Part shown: in pieces, positions 1 to 9,026 of the stretch
Layout of the letters: each line of letters opens with the position of its first letter
Numbering within the stretch: the first letter of the stretch is position 1
Assembly (NCBI RefSeq): GCF_003725735.1
Contig: NZ_RJTM01000025.1
Location: forward strand, 1-62,373
Source of the DNA: Sinomicrobium pectinilyticum
Lineage (GTDB): Bacteria > Bacteroidota > Bacteroidia > Flavobacteriales > Flavobacteriaceae
Direction of reading: 5' to 3'
DNA length: 62,373 nucleotides
Translations under genes and position numbers: made by a program
Notes under the pieces: generated by a model
Database searches by the model: none
Seen by the model: the letters and a program-made list of their open reading frames with translations, nothing else
Told to the model about the DNA's origin: nothing

Positions 1-197
1 GAAAACCCGATTTTATTGGCAGGGACCTGGAAACAGTATTCGAAAAATGCCAGCCCCCAACTGATTATTATAATACTGAACAGGCCGAGTTTTGAAAAGC
101 CTTTCCATTCCGAAAATTTGAGATGGCCATACCAGGCAAGCGTCATAAAACAATTGGACAGCACCAGTAATACCAGGGGCAAAAGATATCTCTTCAT
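1..197 (-). CDS. DMT family protein (DUF486), N-terminal part, cut by window edge
   Basis: The minus strand reads from an ATG at 197 to the window edge without a stop, giving about 65 residues that start MKRYLLPLVLLVLSNCFMT. Two hydrophobic helices are visible, and the pieces LAWYGHLKF and FFEYCFQVPANKIGF are hallmarks of the DUF486 family, small four-helix membrane proteins of the drug/metabolite transporter superfamily. The full family length is about 110-120 residues, so roughly half is missing. Substrate is unknown. The plus-strand open frame over the same bases shows no family feature and is a shadow. Confidence 0.85.
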   Translation of the reverse strand, partial: MKRYLLPLVLLVLSNCFMTLAWYGHLKFSEWKGFSKLGLFSIIIISWGLAFFEYCFQVPANKIGF

Positions 198-344
198 ACG
201 GGAAAATTTATTCTAAAAATACATTTTAGTTTTGTAATCGTTTATCTTTTTTTCTCGTCGGTTTGTAAAATTTTTACGCCTGTTCCAACCTTACTGTCAC
301 CGGTTATGGAGATTTTCAATACGTTGTGAGACATCGGAATAAAT

Positions 345-381
345 AAGAGCCTGTTCCGGTATAAAGGGACAGGCTTCTCTT
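345..381 (-). terminator. Hairpin terminator after the metal-efflux operon
   Basis: AGCCTGT (348-354) pairs with ACAGGCT (369-375) around a 14-base loop. Read on the minus strand it follows the stop of the adaptor gene at 403 and is trailed by CTTATTT. It suits a rho-independent end for the leftward efflux operon. Confidence 0.6.
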
Positions 382-402
382 CATAGTATTCCCGTAGTTC
401 TT

Positions 403-1542
403 CTACTCTTCCTCTTCACTGTTCATTGCTTTCATAAGCAGGGTATAAGCATTTTTTACTACCAGCCTGGATTCAACGGACAGCCAATCTGATGATATTT
501 CCCGTAAACCATCGTACACCACACCTGCTTCTACGGGCAGCATTTCGTACGTGTCGTTCCCTACAGCTCTGAAAACATAGCTCTTCCCTTTCCAGCTTAC
601 CACTCCTTCCTCTGGCAGTACCATGGCTTTTTTGTTATCAATATGTATTTGGGCATTGAGGAAAAGGCCTGGTAACAGTGCTTCGTCATATTTTTCGGGT
701 TTGCAGATTACTTCTGCCGCACGGTCATTATCAAGACTGTGGTTCAGATAAATAACTTTCGCCGCGTATTTTTTATCCGGATTGTTATTGGAAAAGACTT
801 CCACATCCTGCCCGGTCTTCAAAAATGGTATGTCTTTCTCAAATGCATTAAGGGAAAAAACGATATCTTTCATTGCTATAACCTCAAAAAGCATCTCGGT
901 AGAAGACACATATTTACCGACATTGACATTTACTTTGGACACCAGTCCGGTTACCGGTGACAAAATATTTACGGATCTACGGATTCCTTCAGCCATAAGT
1001 TTATCAGGATTGATGCCGAGCAATTCCAGTTTTCTGCCCAGGGATACCATAGAGATTCTTTGTGTTTTTCTTTCCGTACTTACCTGCTCAAGCAATTTGT
1101 CACTACTTGCCTTTCCGGCATTGAGTTTTTTCTGGCGTACGTATTCCTTATCTGCCAGGCTGAATTTTTCTTTTGCCGTAAGGTAATCCTGCTGCAATTG
1201 AATGTATTGCATGTCTTCTATTACGGCAAGTACATCGCCTTTTTTGACGTGCATACCCGGCATAATATCGGTCTTACGGATATAACCTCCGAGGGGAAAT
1301 GTCACATTTACCTTACTTTGAGGCGGCACTGCCACTGTACCGTGAATATCTATAATTCCGCTGATTTCCTGTATTTTCGGACTGGCGATTTCAATCTCGG
1401 CATTTTTAGCCTGTTCCGGTGTCAGTTCCAGTATCCCCGGGCGCGGTAGTGCCTCAACCGGTTTTTCTTCCGTTTTGTTATTTTCGTTGCAGGAAGCCAT
1501 AACCATTATGGCCAATACTGCTATTCCTATATATTTTTTCAT
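403..1542 (-). CDS. RND efflux periplasmic adaptor subunit (CzcB/CusB type lipoprotein)
   Basis: This 379-residue protein is the membrane-fusion adaptor linking an inner-membrane RND pump to its outer-membrane channel. It starts MKKYIGIAVLAIMVMASCNE, a lipoprotein signal with Cys at about residue 18. After that come the biotinyl-lipoyl-like hairpin (GYIRKTDIMPGMHVKKGDVL, near 90-110), a coiled-coil segment (YLTAKEKFSLADKEYVRQKK), the second lipoyl half (SPVTGLVSKVNVNVGKYV) and a beta-barrel/membrane-proximal end. It lies 91 bases downstream of the fused pump/channel gene on the same strand and should be co-transcribed. Together they would export divalent metal ions from periplasm or cytoplasm. 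Confidence 0.9.
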   Translation of the reverse strand: MKKYIGIAVLAIMVMASCNENNKTEEKPVEALPRPGILELTPEQAKNAEIEIASPKIQEISGIIDIHGTVAVPPQSKVNVTFPLGGYIRKTDIMPGMHVKKGDVLAVIEDMQYIQLQQDYLTAKEKFSLADKEYVRQKKLNAGKASSDKLLEQVSTERKTQRISMVSLGRKLELLGINPDKLMAEGIRRSVNILSPVTGLVSKVNVNVGKYVSSTEMLFEVIAMKDIVFSLNAFEKDIPFLKTGQDVEVFSNNNPDKKYAAKVIYLNHSLDNDRAAEVICKPEKYDEALLPGLFLNAQIHIDNKKAMVLPEEGVVSWKGKSYVFRAVGNDTYEMLPVEAGVVYDGLREISSDWLSVESRLVVKNAYTLLMKAMNSEEEE

Positions 1543-1633
1543 CAGTTTGTTTTTTATTTTTCAATGGCCGTATAAATCGTATTAATTGCATACAAAGAAG
1601 TACAAAGACCGTTTCAGCCGGATTCACAGCCCT

Positions 1634-4600
1634 TCACAGGTTATTCCACTTCTGAACTGTTATGACAGCCCGGTTATAATTACGGACCGTGTCCAGATAT
1701 CCGTTCTTGATCGTTATTGCCTGGTTAACTACAAGGACCCATCGAAGATAGTCGATATCTCCGTTTTCGAGCTGACTGTTGGCAGCATCAATAATTGCTT
1801 CTGCATTGGCAAGCCCTTCCGACTCGTAATAATCAAGGTTTTCCCTGTACTTCAGGAGTTCTTTACGGGCATTGAATACCTCGGCAGAAAGTTCTGTCTC
1901 CATGGCCTCTGCCTGGGCGGAATAATCTTTCCATTGGGCCCTGGCGGCTTTATTTTTTGCCGACCGGCTGCCGAAGAAAAGAGGTATGCTAAGTCCTGCA
2001 TTTATATACCCGAACCTGTCCCTACTATCATAGAGAACTTCTTCTCCTTTTTTGTTCGTCTGAAATCCTTTTATACTTGTGTTATTATAACCGACAATAA
2101 TATCCGGGAACATACGCGCCCTTTCCGCTTTCCAACGCCATTTTGCCGCTTCTGCTTTACTCCGGGACAATTGCGCCATAGGAAGGTTTTCTACAGCCTG
2201 CTCTTCCGGGACAACAAAATCGATTTTTATTCCTGTCGGGGCAGGCATGTAGGTGATGCTGTCCTGTAATATTGCATTAAAGGAACTACGGGCAATTTCA
2301 ATATCGCTGGTTATCATATGAAGTTGATTAGTATAAAATTGTCGGGCGGACCGGGAAGTATTTTTTTCGATGATATTGGTTTCCCCAACCTTAAAACGGA
2401 GTTCCGATTTTTCTTCCATCAACCTGTAAATGCTATCCGCATATTGCAGCATTTTTTTTTTCTGTTCCAGCCATAGCAATTCATAGAAAAGCATACGCAC
2501 GCCGGTTTTTATTTCCTGACCGGTCAGCACAGTCTGCGCTTTTGCCACCTCGTACTCTTTGTATAAGGCTTTCTTCTGACGTGTATAAACCGTCGGAAAG
2601 CTAAAGGTCTGGCTTATACCAAAGCGCATATCATCAAATTCACTGTTAAACTTGCCATAGTCCATGTCCACCACAGTTCCGGGAATGCCAAAACCCGACC
2701 TGCTCAGCATGGCCCCGGCCTGTTCGTTATATCCGGCTGCCTTGATCCTTTTGTTGTTTTTCATGGCTACCTCAATGGATTCTGATAAAGAAAGCTTCAC
2801 CGGTTCCTGTGCCGAAAGATTTGTTGTAGCCGGGAACATTATCGATAGCAAAAGGAGAAACTTAATTCCCCTGTTCTTTCCGAAAGGAACCACTTTTTTT
2901 ACATGATATGTCATAAGATAAATTGCCGGTAACACAAAAAGAGTCAGAAAAGTTGCCGTAATAAGCCCACCTATAACTACTGTAGCCAAAGGACGTTGTA
3001 CTTCCGCCCCGGCCCCGTTACTCAACGCCATGGGGAGGAAACCCAGAGAAGCCACTGCTGCAGTCATAAGTACCGGACGCAGCCTGTTTTTGGTTCCCCG
3101 CATAATTATCTGCAAAGGAACTGTTACTTCTCCCTTTTTTTGTATCCTGTTAAATTCGGATATCAGCACAATACCATTGAGAACGGCCACTCCAAAAAGC
3201 GCTATAAAACCTACTCCCGCAGAGATGCTGAAAGGCATATCACGCATGGCAAGAGCAAATACTCCTCCTATGGCCGACAGAGGAATAGCAGTAAATATGA
3301 TAATCCCCTCCTTCAATGATTGAAAAGCAAAATACAAAAGGGCAAATATGAGTAGCAAAGCTACCGGAACGGCTATTGCAAGCCTGCTTTTGGCCTGTTG
3401 CAGGTTTTCAAATGCCCCTCCGTACGTAACATAATATCCGGGGTCGAGGTTCATCTTGCGGTTTACTTTTTGTTCCAGCTCTTCCACGATACTCTGTACA
3501 TCACGTCCTCTAACATTAAAACCGACTATTATACGGCGTTTGGCATTCTCTCTCTGTATCTGGTTCGGCCCTTCCACTTCTTCTACCGTAGCTATTTGGT
3601 GCAGCGGTATATGCGCACCGGTAGAAGTCGATACCAGTAATCCGCGAACATCCTCTATACTTTTTCGGCGTTCGTTCTCAACACGCACAACCAGATCAAA
3701 GCGTTTTTCGCCCTCATAAATATTTCCGGCAACGGCTCCTGCAAAAGCTGCGTTTACCGTTCGGTTTATATCCTGCACATAAATACCATACCTGGCCATT
3801 TCTGCCCAGTTATAGTCTATGACTATCTGTGGCATTCCGGTTACCTTTTCCACATACAGGTCCGCAGTCCCATCTACCGTACGGCTGATGTCCCCAAGTT
3901 GTTCTGCGTATTGTGCAAGTTTATCAAGATCTTCCCCGTATATCTTGCATACCACATCCTGTTTTGCGCCTGTCATTAATTCGTTAAAACGCATCTGCAC
4001 GGGAAACTGGAAACCGGTGGTAACGCCGGGAGCAACTTCCTGAACAGTCCGGGACATCTTTTCTGCCATTTCCCCGAATGAGGATGCACTGACCCATTCA
4101 GATTTGTCTTTGAGTACAATAATCATATCCCCTCCTTCAATGGGCATAGGGTCAGTGGGTATTTCCGCACTGCCAATACGTGATACTACCTGTTCCACTT
4201 CCGGGTATTTTTTTCGCAGTTCAGCCGAAATCTTCCAGATGGTCTCCGTAGTTGTCGTTAAATTGGTGCCGAGAAGTAAACGCGTCTCTACTGCAAAATC
4301 TCCTTCTTCCAGCTGAGGGATGAACTCCCCTCCCATTCTGCTGAAAATAAAGAGGGCAATGGCAAAGAGCACCACTGCTATGGCAATAACTCCTTTTTTG
4401 ACCTTCAATGCTTTTTCCAGCCACTTTTCATAAAACACCTCCAGTCTTCTCATTATCCTGTCAGAGAAATTAAGTCGCCGGTTAAGTTTTTTACTGATAA
4501 AAAGGGAACTTACCATGGGAATGTACGTAAGTGAGAGTATAAAAGCTCCCAAAATGGCAAATGCCACGGTTTGCGCCATAGGCTTGAACATTTTCCCTTC

Positions 4601-6010
4601 TATTCCCTGTAAGGAAAGAATAGGAAGATATACGATGAGGATTATAATCTGTCCGAACACAGCCGCATTCATCATGCGTGAAGCAGAACCAGAAACTTCC
4701 CTATTCATTTGCTCCCGGGATATTACGGTAAGCCCCTTGTATTGTCCGGAGGAGTGTAAGTGGTGTAAAATGGCTTCCACTATAATAACGGCCCCGTCCA
4801 CTATCAGTCCGAAATCCAGGGCACCGAGACTCATCAGGTTACCGCTTACACCGAAAAAGTTCATCATGATAACGGCAAAGAGCATCGAAAGTGGTATGAC
4901 AGATGCCACAATAAGCCCTGCCCTCAGGTTTCCGAGGAATAATACGAGGACAAGTACTACGATGAGTGCTCCTTCGATAAGGTTCTTCTCTACCGTGCCT
5001 ATGGCATTATCCACCATTTTGGTACGATCGAGAAACGGAACTATATCAAGGCCTTCAGGTAAAATATCCTGTATCTCAGCAATTCTTTCCTTAACATTAT
5101 CTACGACATTGTTAGCATTTTCCCCTTTGAGCATCATAACAATACCACCCACGGCTTCCCCTGTCTCATCCGTCGTCAACGCTCCATAGCGGATTGCAGA
5201 GGAAATATTGACATCCGCTACATTTTTTACAAGTATGGGCACTCCGGACTGTGTATTCCGGATGACTATGTTGCCAATGTCTTCTATACTTTTTGCCAGT
5301 CCTGTACTGCGGATGTACAATACGGCAGCCCCTTTTTCTATATAGGCTCCCCCCGTGTTCTGATTACTCCTGCTCAGTGCAGTAAACACATCGTTGATAG
5401 TGAGTTCATGCGCCTCCAGGCGGGCAGGATTTACAGCTACTTCATATTGTTTTAATTTTCCTCCGAAAGTGGAGACATCGGCAACACCCGGTGTGCCCAG
5501 TAGCTGCCTTTTAACAATCCAATCCTGTATGGTCCGTAGTTCCGTAAGGGAATATCGGCTTTCAAAACCGGGCTGGGGTTTCAGGACGTATTGGTATATT
5601 TCTCCCAAGCCGGTAGTTACGGGAGTCATTTCCGGAGTATTTGCATTTTCGTCGATCTCAACTTTTTGCAATCTTTCCGCCACCTGCTGCCGGGCCCAAT
5701 ATACATCTGCATTTTCATCGAAAACAATGGTGACTACTGACAATCCGAACCTGGAAATACTTCGGCTTTCCTGTAGTTGCGGAATATTGCTCATGGCCTG
5801 TTCTATGGGGAAAGTTATCAGCCGCTCTACATCTTCTCCTCCCAAAGAAGGGGCTGTTGTAATAATCTGTACCTGGTTGTTGGTAATATCCGGTACGGCA
5901 TCTATTGGCAAACGGGTTACTTCGTATACGCCATAAACGATCCAGAGTAATGTAAAAATGCCGATTGCCAGTTTGTTCTTTACAGAAAACTGAATGATTT
6001 TATCAAGCAT
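1634..6010 (-). CDS. CzcA-type heavy-metal RND efflux pump fused to a TolC/CzcC-like outer-membrane channel
   Basis: The 1458-residue protein has two parts. Residues 1 to about 1035 are a full RND transporter with twelve membrane segments and the helix-4 motif LDFGLIVDGAVIIVE; the DFG-x-x-VDGA pattern is that of the Zn/Co/Cd (CzcA) class, not the Cu/Ag (CusA) class. Residues about 1050-1070 form a signal-peptide-like stretch (FLLLLSIMFPATTNLSAQEP), followed by about 390 residues of TolC/CzcC-like outer-membrane efflux protein with long coiled coils. Bacteroidota often carry this fusion in databases. How one chain serves two membranes is not resolved; processing at the internal signal is my inference. 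The adaptor gene follows and a small Asp-rich gene precedes. Confidence 0.92.
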   Translation of the reverse strand: MLDKIIQFSVKNKLAIGIFTLLWIVYGVYEVTRLPIDAVPDITNNQVQIITTAPSLGGEDVERLITFPIEQAMSNIPQLQESRSISRFGLSVVTIVFDENADVYWARQQVAERLQKVEIDENANTPEMTPVTTGLGEIYQYVLKPQPGFESRYSLTELRTIQDWIVKRQLLGTPGVADVSTFGGKLKQYEVAVNPARLEAHELTINDVFTALSRSNQNTGGAYIEKGAAVLYIRSTGLAKSIEDIGNIVIRNTQSGVPILVKNVADVNISSAIRYGALTTDETGEAVGGIVMMLKGENANNVVDNVKERIAEIQDILPEGLDIVPFLDRTKMVDNAIGTVEKNLIEGALIVVLVLVLFLGNLRAGLIVASVIPLSMLFAVIMMNFFGVSGNLMSLGALDFGLIVDGAVIIVEAILHHLHSSGQYKGLTVISREQMNREVSGSASRMMNAAVFGQIIILIVYLPILSLQGIEGKMFKPMAQTVAFAILGAFILSLTYIPMVSSLFISKKLNRRLNFSDRIMRRLEVFYEKWLEKALKVKKGVIAIAVVLFAIALFIFSRMGGEFIPQLEEGDFAVETRLLLGTNLTTTTETIWKISAELRKKYPEVEQVVSRIGSAEIPTDPMPIEGGDMIIVLKDKSEWVSASSFGEMAEKMSRTVQEVAPGVTTGFQFPVQMRFNELMTGAKQDVVCKIYGEDLDKLAQYAEQLGDISRTVDGTADLYVEKVTGMPQIVIDYNWAEMARYGIYVQDINRTVNAAFAGAVAGNIYEGEKRFDLVVRVENERRKSIEDVRGLLVSTSTGAHIPLHQIATVEEVEGPNQIQRENAKRRIIVGFNVRGRDVQSIVEELEQKVNRKMNLDPGYYVTYGGAFENLQQAKSRLAIAVPVALLLIFALLYFAFQSLKEGIIIFTAIPLSAIGGVFALAMRDMPFSISAGVGFIALFGVAVLNGIVLISEFNRIQKKGEVTVPLQIIMRGTKNRLRPVLMTAAVASLGFLPMALSNGAGAEVQRPLATVVIGGLITATFLTLFVLPAIYLMTYHVKKVVPFGKNRGIKFLLLLSIMFPATTNLSAQEPVKLSLSESIEVAMKNNKRIKAAGYNEQAGAMLSRSGFGIPGTVVDMDYGKFNSEFDDMRFGISQTFSFPTVYTRQKKALYKEYEVAKAQTVLTGQEIKTGVRMLFYELLWLEQKKKMLQYADSIYRLMEEKSELRFKVGETNIIEKNTSRSARQFYTNQLHMITSDIEIARSSFNAILQDSITYMPAPTGIKIDFVVPEEQAVENLPMAQLSRSKAEAAKWRWKAERARMFPDIIVGYNNTSIKGFQTNKKGEEVLYDSRDRFGYINAGLSIPLFFGSRSAKNKAARAQWKDYSAQAEAMETELSAEVFNARKELLKYRENLDYYESEGLANAEAIIDAANSQLENGDIDYLRWVLVVNQAITIKNGYLDTVRNYNRAVITVQKWNNL

Positions 6011-6100
6011 AACTTCTTAAAATTGAATATATAAGAAAATGCAGTCGTAACACAAGAAGATGTGCCCCACTACTTTCAAAAAATAAACCAATAAGAGGAA

Positions 6101-6445
6101 TTATGCCATAGGAGGTTTTATCAGATCTCCCAAATGGGGATTAGAGTGAAGAATTTTTTTAAAATTGATTTTTATACCGGATAAACATTGTGCGAAGGAA
6201 TCCGGACTGCTATATGTCCGGACGGGAACAAAAACTACCTGCGCAGCACCGTAATCTACTTTTTTGAAAGGGAGCTGCATATCCCGGTCATCGTCATCAT
6301 CGTCCATATCCTGCCCCCCATAATGCATGGAAAGAAAGTCAATGAAATGGAGGTTACCCCCCAGATTTTCCTGATGTTCCATATAGTGCTGGAACAGGAC
6401 GGGAACTTTAAACAATTGCTGAAAAAAGCAAGTGTTTACATTCAT
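6101..6445 (-). CDS. Small conserved protein with Asp-rich run, first gene of the metal-efflux operon
   Basis: About 114 residues starting MNVNTCFFQQLFKVPVLFQHY. I recognise the pattern (LFQHYMEHQ... FIDFLSMHYG... DRDMQLPFK) from short uncharacterised proteins often beside CusA/CzcA genes in flavobacteria. It holds a run of acidic residues (QDMDDDDDDRDM) and several His, so metal contact is possible but unproven. The open frame extends to 6511, but a strong promoter (6486-6515) overlaps that extension, so the ATG at 6445 is the first one inside the transcript. The pump gene starts 90 bases downstream. Confidence 0.7.
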   Translation of the reverse strand: MNVNTCFFQQLFKVPVLFQHYMEHQENLGGNLHFIDFLSMHYGGQDMDDDDDDRDMQLPFKKVDYGAAQVVFVPVRTYSSPDSFAQCLSGIKINFKKILHSNPHLGDLIKPPMA

Positions 6446-6485
6446 TAATGGAATGAGAATATATATACATAGCCTGGTCACAGGA

Positions 6486-6515
6486 CAAAAGTAAATACCA
6501 CACTGGTACAAACAA
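6486..6515 (-). promoter_or_regulatory. Bacteroidota-type promoter for the metal-efflux operon
   Basis: On the minus strand TTG (6515-6513) is followed after 19 bases by TACTTTTG (6493-6486), a full match to TAnnTTTG. Transcription would begin near 6480, which excludes the longer start of the small downstream gene. Confidence 0.7.
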
Positions 6516-6611
6516 AATTTAAATCCTTAGAAACGGTTTAAATTATAGTTCGGGCAGTGAAATGAGCAGGTTATATAGTGAGAACATTAAGTAAGGGAAC
6601 GGGAACTAAAA

Positions 6612-6663
6612 ACAACAAAAAAGAAAAGGAAAAGAAAAATACTACGTCTCCCTTTCCTTTTTC
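6612..6663 (-). terminator. Probable terminator after the DUF3857/transglutaminase gene
   Basis: Read leftward from the stop at 6697, AAAAGGAAA (6661-6653) can pair with TTTCCTTTT (6632-6624), followed by a T-rich tail (TTTTTTGTTGTTTTT). The stem is AT-rich and the loop about 20 bases, so this is only moderately convincing. Confidence 0.45.
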
Positions 6664-6696
6664 ATAACAACAAGTATAACAACAGGTATTCCTTAT

Positions 6697-8718
6697 CTAC
6701 CTGAAGTTTTTCTTTATATTGAATTTCAACATATTCAACAGGCCCGGTTCTATAATATCTATACCAAGTCCGAAATTACTATCGGCAATCCTATGGTGTG
6801 CCTCCCGGAAACTCTCGAAATCCTCCGGGGAAATTTCCTGGTTGGCAACGGGATTATACTCAATAAAGGCACTGCCCCCGTTTTTCCGGATCTTTTTCCT
6901 GCTGTTATAAGTAAAATACGTATTGTTAATGGTACTCTCCTGTATGGTATATTTCTCTTTCATATCTATTTTCTGGTCCGTATACAGGTGTATCTCATAC
7001 CGCTCACTGTCAAAATTATGCCAGAAGGTAATGTCTTTATGAAGAAAATCGCGTGCGGTATTCTTCACTACGTTGCGATCGAAATACATGAGAAAACGGG
7101 TCCCTTTATTGTCTGTAAAATAAGGGTTTTCTATGGTAGCGGAATATTGAATAGTTACTTCATTACTTTCTTTGTCATCATTTATTATACCAATGGATGC
7201 ATTTTTAAAAACATCCCGGGAATCTAGGTTATTCCTGTCATTGTTATAATTGAGGTTATAGAACATGATATTGTTCCAGTTGTCGATGATTTCCCGCTTA
7301 CTGGTATTTTTAAAATACCGCCGCATATTATTGGCCCGGTTGTAACGGAATACGGTGGTAAGGGTAAGTTTTCCTATGTTCTTCTCCACATTAAACTCTA
7401 CCTTTTCATCAATACAATATTTCGGGAAAACGAAGGGTTTACGCAATTGCAGGTCCTGTCCCTGTTTGATTTCCAGGTAGTGCAGGAAACTGATGAAGTT
7501 CCGGTTTTCTATGGTGCCGAAATCGTCCCTCGTGGTGGCATCTACAAAATAGGTTTCCCCTTTATAATCGATTTTCACCACTACGTGATTAAAAGACAAC
7601 AGCGAAGGCAGGTAATATTTGAAATAAAAATCCGTATTGTAGTTAACCAGTACTACCGACGATGCTATTTCGAGATGATCCAGGATAACTTTGAGCAATA
7701 CGGTCTTTGCCTTGCAATCTCCTTGTTTATTGGCATAAGTGACAGACGGCTCCTGGGGTTTATGCCCGTTCATTTCATAGGCGTTATATACATAGTAAAC
7801 GCGATTCTGTACGAAATCGAGAGCGTATTTTAATTGTTCGTCCTTGTCCGGAAGGGCATCCAGTTTCCGAACCACCTCCGGCGCGAATTTTTCCAGGGGT
7901 TCTTTGTTATAGACATCTTCGTAAAACGGAGAGATATAACCGGACAGTTCTTCCCAGTTGCTGTCCGTTGCAAAATCTATATATGGAGAAATTTCCCGGT
8001 TGGAATCCGTGGGATTAATGTAATTTTCCTGATTCAGTTCAAAGGTCTCCCCTGTTTTCAGATAACCGGTCTCCGGTTCCTGTACATGTCCCTGTTCATC
8101 ACGGAAGAATGTCTTTTTATATGCAACCGTCTTACTCCTCCGGTTTATGAACTTAAAATTACAGGTGCCGTAAGCCCAGTAGTTATGCGAACCCATCCAA
8201 ACGTATTTGCAAAATTCCCTGCGGAGAAAATCCCGGTCGGTAAATATTTTTTCCCGGGAATCCTCAAGGATCAGTACGTCATACAGCCGCAGGTCCCGGA
8301 TGGAGACATTTATTTTTTTGGTACTGTTCAGTATGCCGCCTCCACTGCGGTTTTCGTCATCAAGTACCTTAATACTCGTATCGGGGATTTTATCGATAAG
8401 CTGTCCCTCCCTCAGAACATTAATACGGTGTATGTGATAGGTTTCATTATCTTCCAGTACCATATCATAAGCGGAGGCCTGCTCCAGATTGGCCGGCTCG
8501 TTAAGAGTATAAGCCATACAGACATAATCAGACTCCCTGTGGTCTTCCGTATAAAAGACCTTATTCAGAAAATAACAGTAATCCCGGCCTTCATCTGCCT
8601 GTTTTCGTGAGAAATCGGATTCTCTTATCAGGGATTTCAGTTGTTCGTCATCTAATTTTTCAATCCAGTTTCCGGGTTCATGAAACCGGAATTTTTCATC
8701 ATTCGCTATTTGCTCCAT
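6697..8718 (-). CDS. DUF3857 / transglutaminase-like superfamily protein
   Basis: A 673-residue protein whose N-terminal half resembles DUF3857 and whose middle is a transglutaminase-like fold. The presumed triad is visible as Cys in QGDCKAKTVLL (about 335), His in FNHVVVKIDY (about 376) and Asp in YFVDATTRDD (about 391). The C-terminal third is beta-rich, as in related Bacteroidota proteins. There is no obvious signal peptide (it starts MEQIANDEKFRFHEPGNW), unlike many relatives that are exported. It is monocistronic, with a T-rich hairpin after the stop. The substrate is unknown; protein cross-linking or peptide cleavage are the family's usual activities. Confidence 0.75.
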   Translation of the reverse strand: MEQIANDEKFRFHEPGNWIEKLDDEQLKSLIRESDFSRKQADEGRDYCYFLNKVFYTEDHRESDYVCMAYTLNEPANLEQASAYDMVLEDNETYHIHRINVLREGQLIDKIPDTSIKVLDDENRSGGGILNSTKKINVSIRDLRLYDVLILEDSREKIFTDRDFLRREFCKYVWMGSHNYWAYGTCNFKFINRRSKTVAYKKTFFRDEQGHVQEPETGYLKTGETFELNQENYINPTDSNREISPYIDFATDSNWEELSGYISPFYEDVYNKEPLEKFAPEVVRKLDALPDKDEQLKYALDFVQNRVYYVYNAYEMNGHKPQEPSVTYANKQGDCKAKTVLLKVILDHLEIASSVVLVNYNTDFYFKYYLPSLLSFNHVVVKIDYKGETYFVDATTRDDFGTIENRNFISFLHYLEIKQGQDLQLRKPFVFPKYCIDEKVEFNVEKNIGKLTLTTVFRYNRANNMRRYFKNTSKREIIDNWNNIMFYNLNYNNDRNNLDSRDVFKNASIGIINDDKESNEVTIQYSATIENPYFTDNKGTRFLMYFDRNVVKNTARDFLHKDITFWHNFDSERYEIHLYTDQKIDMKEKYTIQESTINNTYFTYNSRKKIRKNGGSAFIEYNPVANQEISPEDFESFREAHHRIADSNFGLGIDIIEPGLLNMLKFNIKKNFR

Positions 8719-8972
8719 AGAATAGTATCGAAAAGTTTAATTAAAAATACCTGTTTTTCCAGAATTAAGGGAAAACCGTAAGGTATGGCTTCTCTGCCCC
8801 CGAGGGGTGCCGCACTTGTGCAATAAAGGCAGATTACCGGCAAAAATAGGAAACTTCGCTGTATCCTCTGTGCATACTTCCGCTACAAAAAGTTAAAACA
8901 CCCCATATATACCTGAAATCAGGGATGTCTTTTTCCATCTAATCGCCCTTTCATCTCCATCTATCCGGTTCT

Positions 8973-8999
8973 TTGCTATAAAAGAATGTCGTATATTTG
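8973..8999 (+). promoter_or_regulatory. Promoter of the AraC-family regulator gene
   Basis: TTG (8973-8975) and TATATTTG (8992-8999) are separated by 16 bases, matching the Bacteroidota pattern. The gene's ATG lies at 9027. Confidence 0.65.
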
Positions 9000-9011
9000 T
9001 TTTTTACAAAC
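8995..9011. promoter_or_regulatory. Shared operator-like motif, copy 1
   Basis: ATTTGTTTTTTACAAAC overlaps the promoter's -7 box and the likely start of transcription. It is symmetric at its ends (TTTG / CAAA) and nearly identical to 9967-9983, upstream of the neighbouring SDR gene. An autoregulatory site for the AraC-type protein is the simplest reading. Confidence 0.5.
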
Positions 9012-9026
9012 AATACCTGTTCCGTT

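Larger units (their letters stand above)
8719..9026. other. Intergenic region between divergent genes
   Basis: About 308 bases with no credible gene. The left part should hold the leftward promoter of the DUF3857 gene, though no clean TAnnTTTG box was found. The right end holds the promoter of the AraC-type regulator and a short inverted motif, both listed separately. A G/C-rich patch near 8800 (CCCCCGAGGGG) can form a small hairpin of unknown role. Confidence 0.5.

Noticed and set aside
1586-2269. 227-aa plus-strand open frame over the efflux gene
   Set aside because: Shadow of the TolC-like half on the other strand; no start context and no recognisable domain.
6101-6511. Longer start of the Asp-rich small gene at 6511
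   Set aside because: The extension overlaps the promoter (6486-6515), so its start codon would not be in the mRNA.
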